Positions 36,555-37,192 of a DNA stretch of 37,192 nucleotides are shown in pieces; within the stretch, counting starts at the first letter, position 1; every line of letters starts with the position of its first letter. This stretch comes from Candidatus Bartonella washoeensis Sb944nv (GTDB taxonomy: Bacteria; Pseudomonadota; Alphaproteobacteria; Rhizobiales; Rhizobiaceae). The notes below the pieces were generated by a model that did no database searches, had not been told where the DNA came from, and saw only the letters and a list, made by a program, of their open reading frames with translations. The DNA lies in contig NZ_JH725022.1 of the NCBI RefSeq assembly GCF_000278135.1, forward strand, positions 549,011-586,202, in the 5' to 3' direction. Position numbers and translations under genes: made by a program.

Positions 36555-37049
36555 ATGGTTGCACAAAAATGCTATGCTAATACGCCTACATTAGTTGACT
36601 ATTTATCTCATTCCGCAAATAAGTTGTTAGATATTCATACTATACTTTTGAAGGTGAGAGAAGACAATATGGGGGGTAATCCAAATTTATTACATCAAAT
36701 TGATTCCACAAAGAAACAGTTGGATGAGATTAGTCATGCTCTTATTTTAGAATACCGCAAACGCCAAGAAAATGAGCGTTTTTTAAAGCAAATTTTGCTA
36801 TCAATTTCCGATCAGCTTTTCTCACTTAATAATGGTTTCAAAGAAACTGGACGTCTTTTCTTTCAAGAGATTAGAATGCTTCAATCTCAGATGCAGTGTT
36901 TTTGCGAGGGTAGGGAGAGGCAACATTTATTGGATAGCCAAGAATCTTTTTATTCTCCTTCAAAGATTGATGAAGTCATTAAACAATTACAAAAAGCGCG
37001 AGAAAAGCTTATTATTGAAAGCCCGCACCTTTTTGAAAAAGAACATTAG
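36555..37049 (+). CDS. Unrecognised helical protein (hypothetical)
   Basis: I do not recognise this 164-residue protein. It is almost entirely helical and polar, with heptad-like stretches in about residues 40-80 and 130-160 (DSTKKQLDEISHALILEYRK, IDEVIKQLQKAREKL), suggesting a coiled coil. There is no signal peptide and no membrane segment, and the two cysteines in MQCFCEG are unlikely to form a metal site alone. No good Shine-Dalgarno precedes the ATG (GGTGAATTCATA). Its stop overlaps the stop of the convergent phage exonuclease gene by two bases. It may be chromosomal or part of the phage region. Confidence 0.6.
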   Translation: MVAQKCYANTPTLVDYLSHSANKLLDIHTILLKVREDNMGGNPNLLHQIDSTKKQLDEISHALILEYRKRQENERFLKQILLSISDQLFSLNNGFKETGRLFFQEIRMLQSQMQCFCEGRERQHLLDSQESFYSPSKIDEVIKQLQKAREKLIIESPHLFEKEH

Positions 37050-37192
37050 AAAAAGCGTGGGTCAAAGCTTACGAAATCACACCATTTGCGCCCTGTACAA
37101 GCCATTTGGAATTGCATTTGTGCGTGATATTCTGGTTTGATTTTGTCATCTATACAGAAGCGCATATGTGTTGCTGATCTCGGGCATTTGAC
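37046..37192 (-). CDS. YqaJ-type phage exonuclease/recombinase, C-terminal fragment cut by window edge
   Basis: On the minus strand an open frame enters from the right edge and gives 48 residues to a TAA stop. It begins VKCPRSATHMRF and continues EYHAQMQFQMACTGRKWCDF and VSFDPRFF. This matches the C-terminal pattern of the YqaJ/lambda-Exo family: an (E/V)KCP core-lysine segment, then a Q-x3-Q-x-x-MACTGR helix, then a CDFVSFDPR strand. These are 5'-3' exonucleases of phage recombination systems. The catalytic acidic residues upstream are outside the window, so completeness is unknown. It indicates prophage DNA beyond the right edge. Confidence 0.72.
   Translation of the reverse strand, partial: VKCPRSATHMRFCIDDKIKPEYHAQMQFQMACTGRKWCDFVSFDPRFF

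Overview
The window looks like a chromosomal segment of a Bartonella-type alphaproteobacterium (Hyphomicrobiales). The DNA is AT-rich. The gene content is a reduced alphaproteobacterial core: the acpXL very-long-chain lipid A cluster, hfq-hflX, glyA-nrdR-ribD-ribE-ribH-nusB and plsX-fabH-ihfA-merR. It also carries a giant coiled-coil protein of the rhizobial polar-growth-ring type. The genus is inferred from overall protein character and was not tested by a search.

Layout. Positions 1-600 hold the 3' end of a phage-type DNA adenine methylase, a decayed in-frame second copy of that 3' end, and a tRNA-Pro(GGG) whose 3' end faces this debris. sufA (+) follows, convergent with a minus-strand block from 7125 down to 1461: acpXL, fabF2, fabF1, adh and lpxXL (very-long-chain fatty acid synthesis and transfer to lipid A), then mazG. 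Next on the minus strand is maeB. A 0.9 kb gene-free stretch contains an orphan plus-strand terminator. Then comes the 1519-residue GPR/RgsE-like protein with a strong terminator.

From 15.9 kb most genes are on the plus strand: hfq, hflX, a Wzz/BY-kinase-like membrane protein with a degenerate nucleotide site, and ctaA (heme A synthase). argC is on the minus strand. The glyA-nrdR-ribD-ribE-ribH-nusB run links one-carbon metabolism, ribonucleotide reductase control, riboflavin synthesis and antitermination, and ends at a 19-bp hairpin shared with convergent bamE. DUF177 (yceD), plsX, fabH, ihfA and a MerR regulator follow. thrS, then an IscU-like scaffold gene with yidD, are on the minus strand; folE and tRNA-Leu(GAG) are on the plus strand. 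The right end has a lipoprotein-like serine hydrolase, an unrecognised coiled-coil protein, and the C-terminal end of a YqaJ-type phage exonuclease running in from the right edge.

Two fatty acid systems are present. plsX/fabH serve ordinary phospholipid synthesis. The acpXL cluster serves a separate very-long-chain pathway ending at LpxXL. In that cluster FabF2 has lost all recognisable catalytic residues, so FabF1/FabF2 resemble a ketosynthase/chain-length-factor pair, and the usual fabZXL is absent. Phage-derived genes sit at both edges of this mostly core block. Many genes have starts (GTG, TTG or an internal ATG) fixed by a Shine-Dalgarno sequence or by family length; these choices are given per entry.
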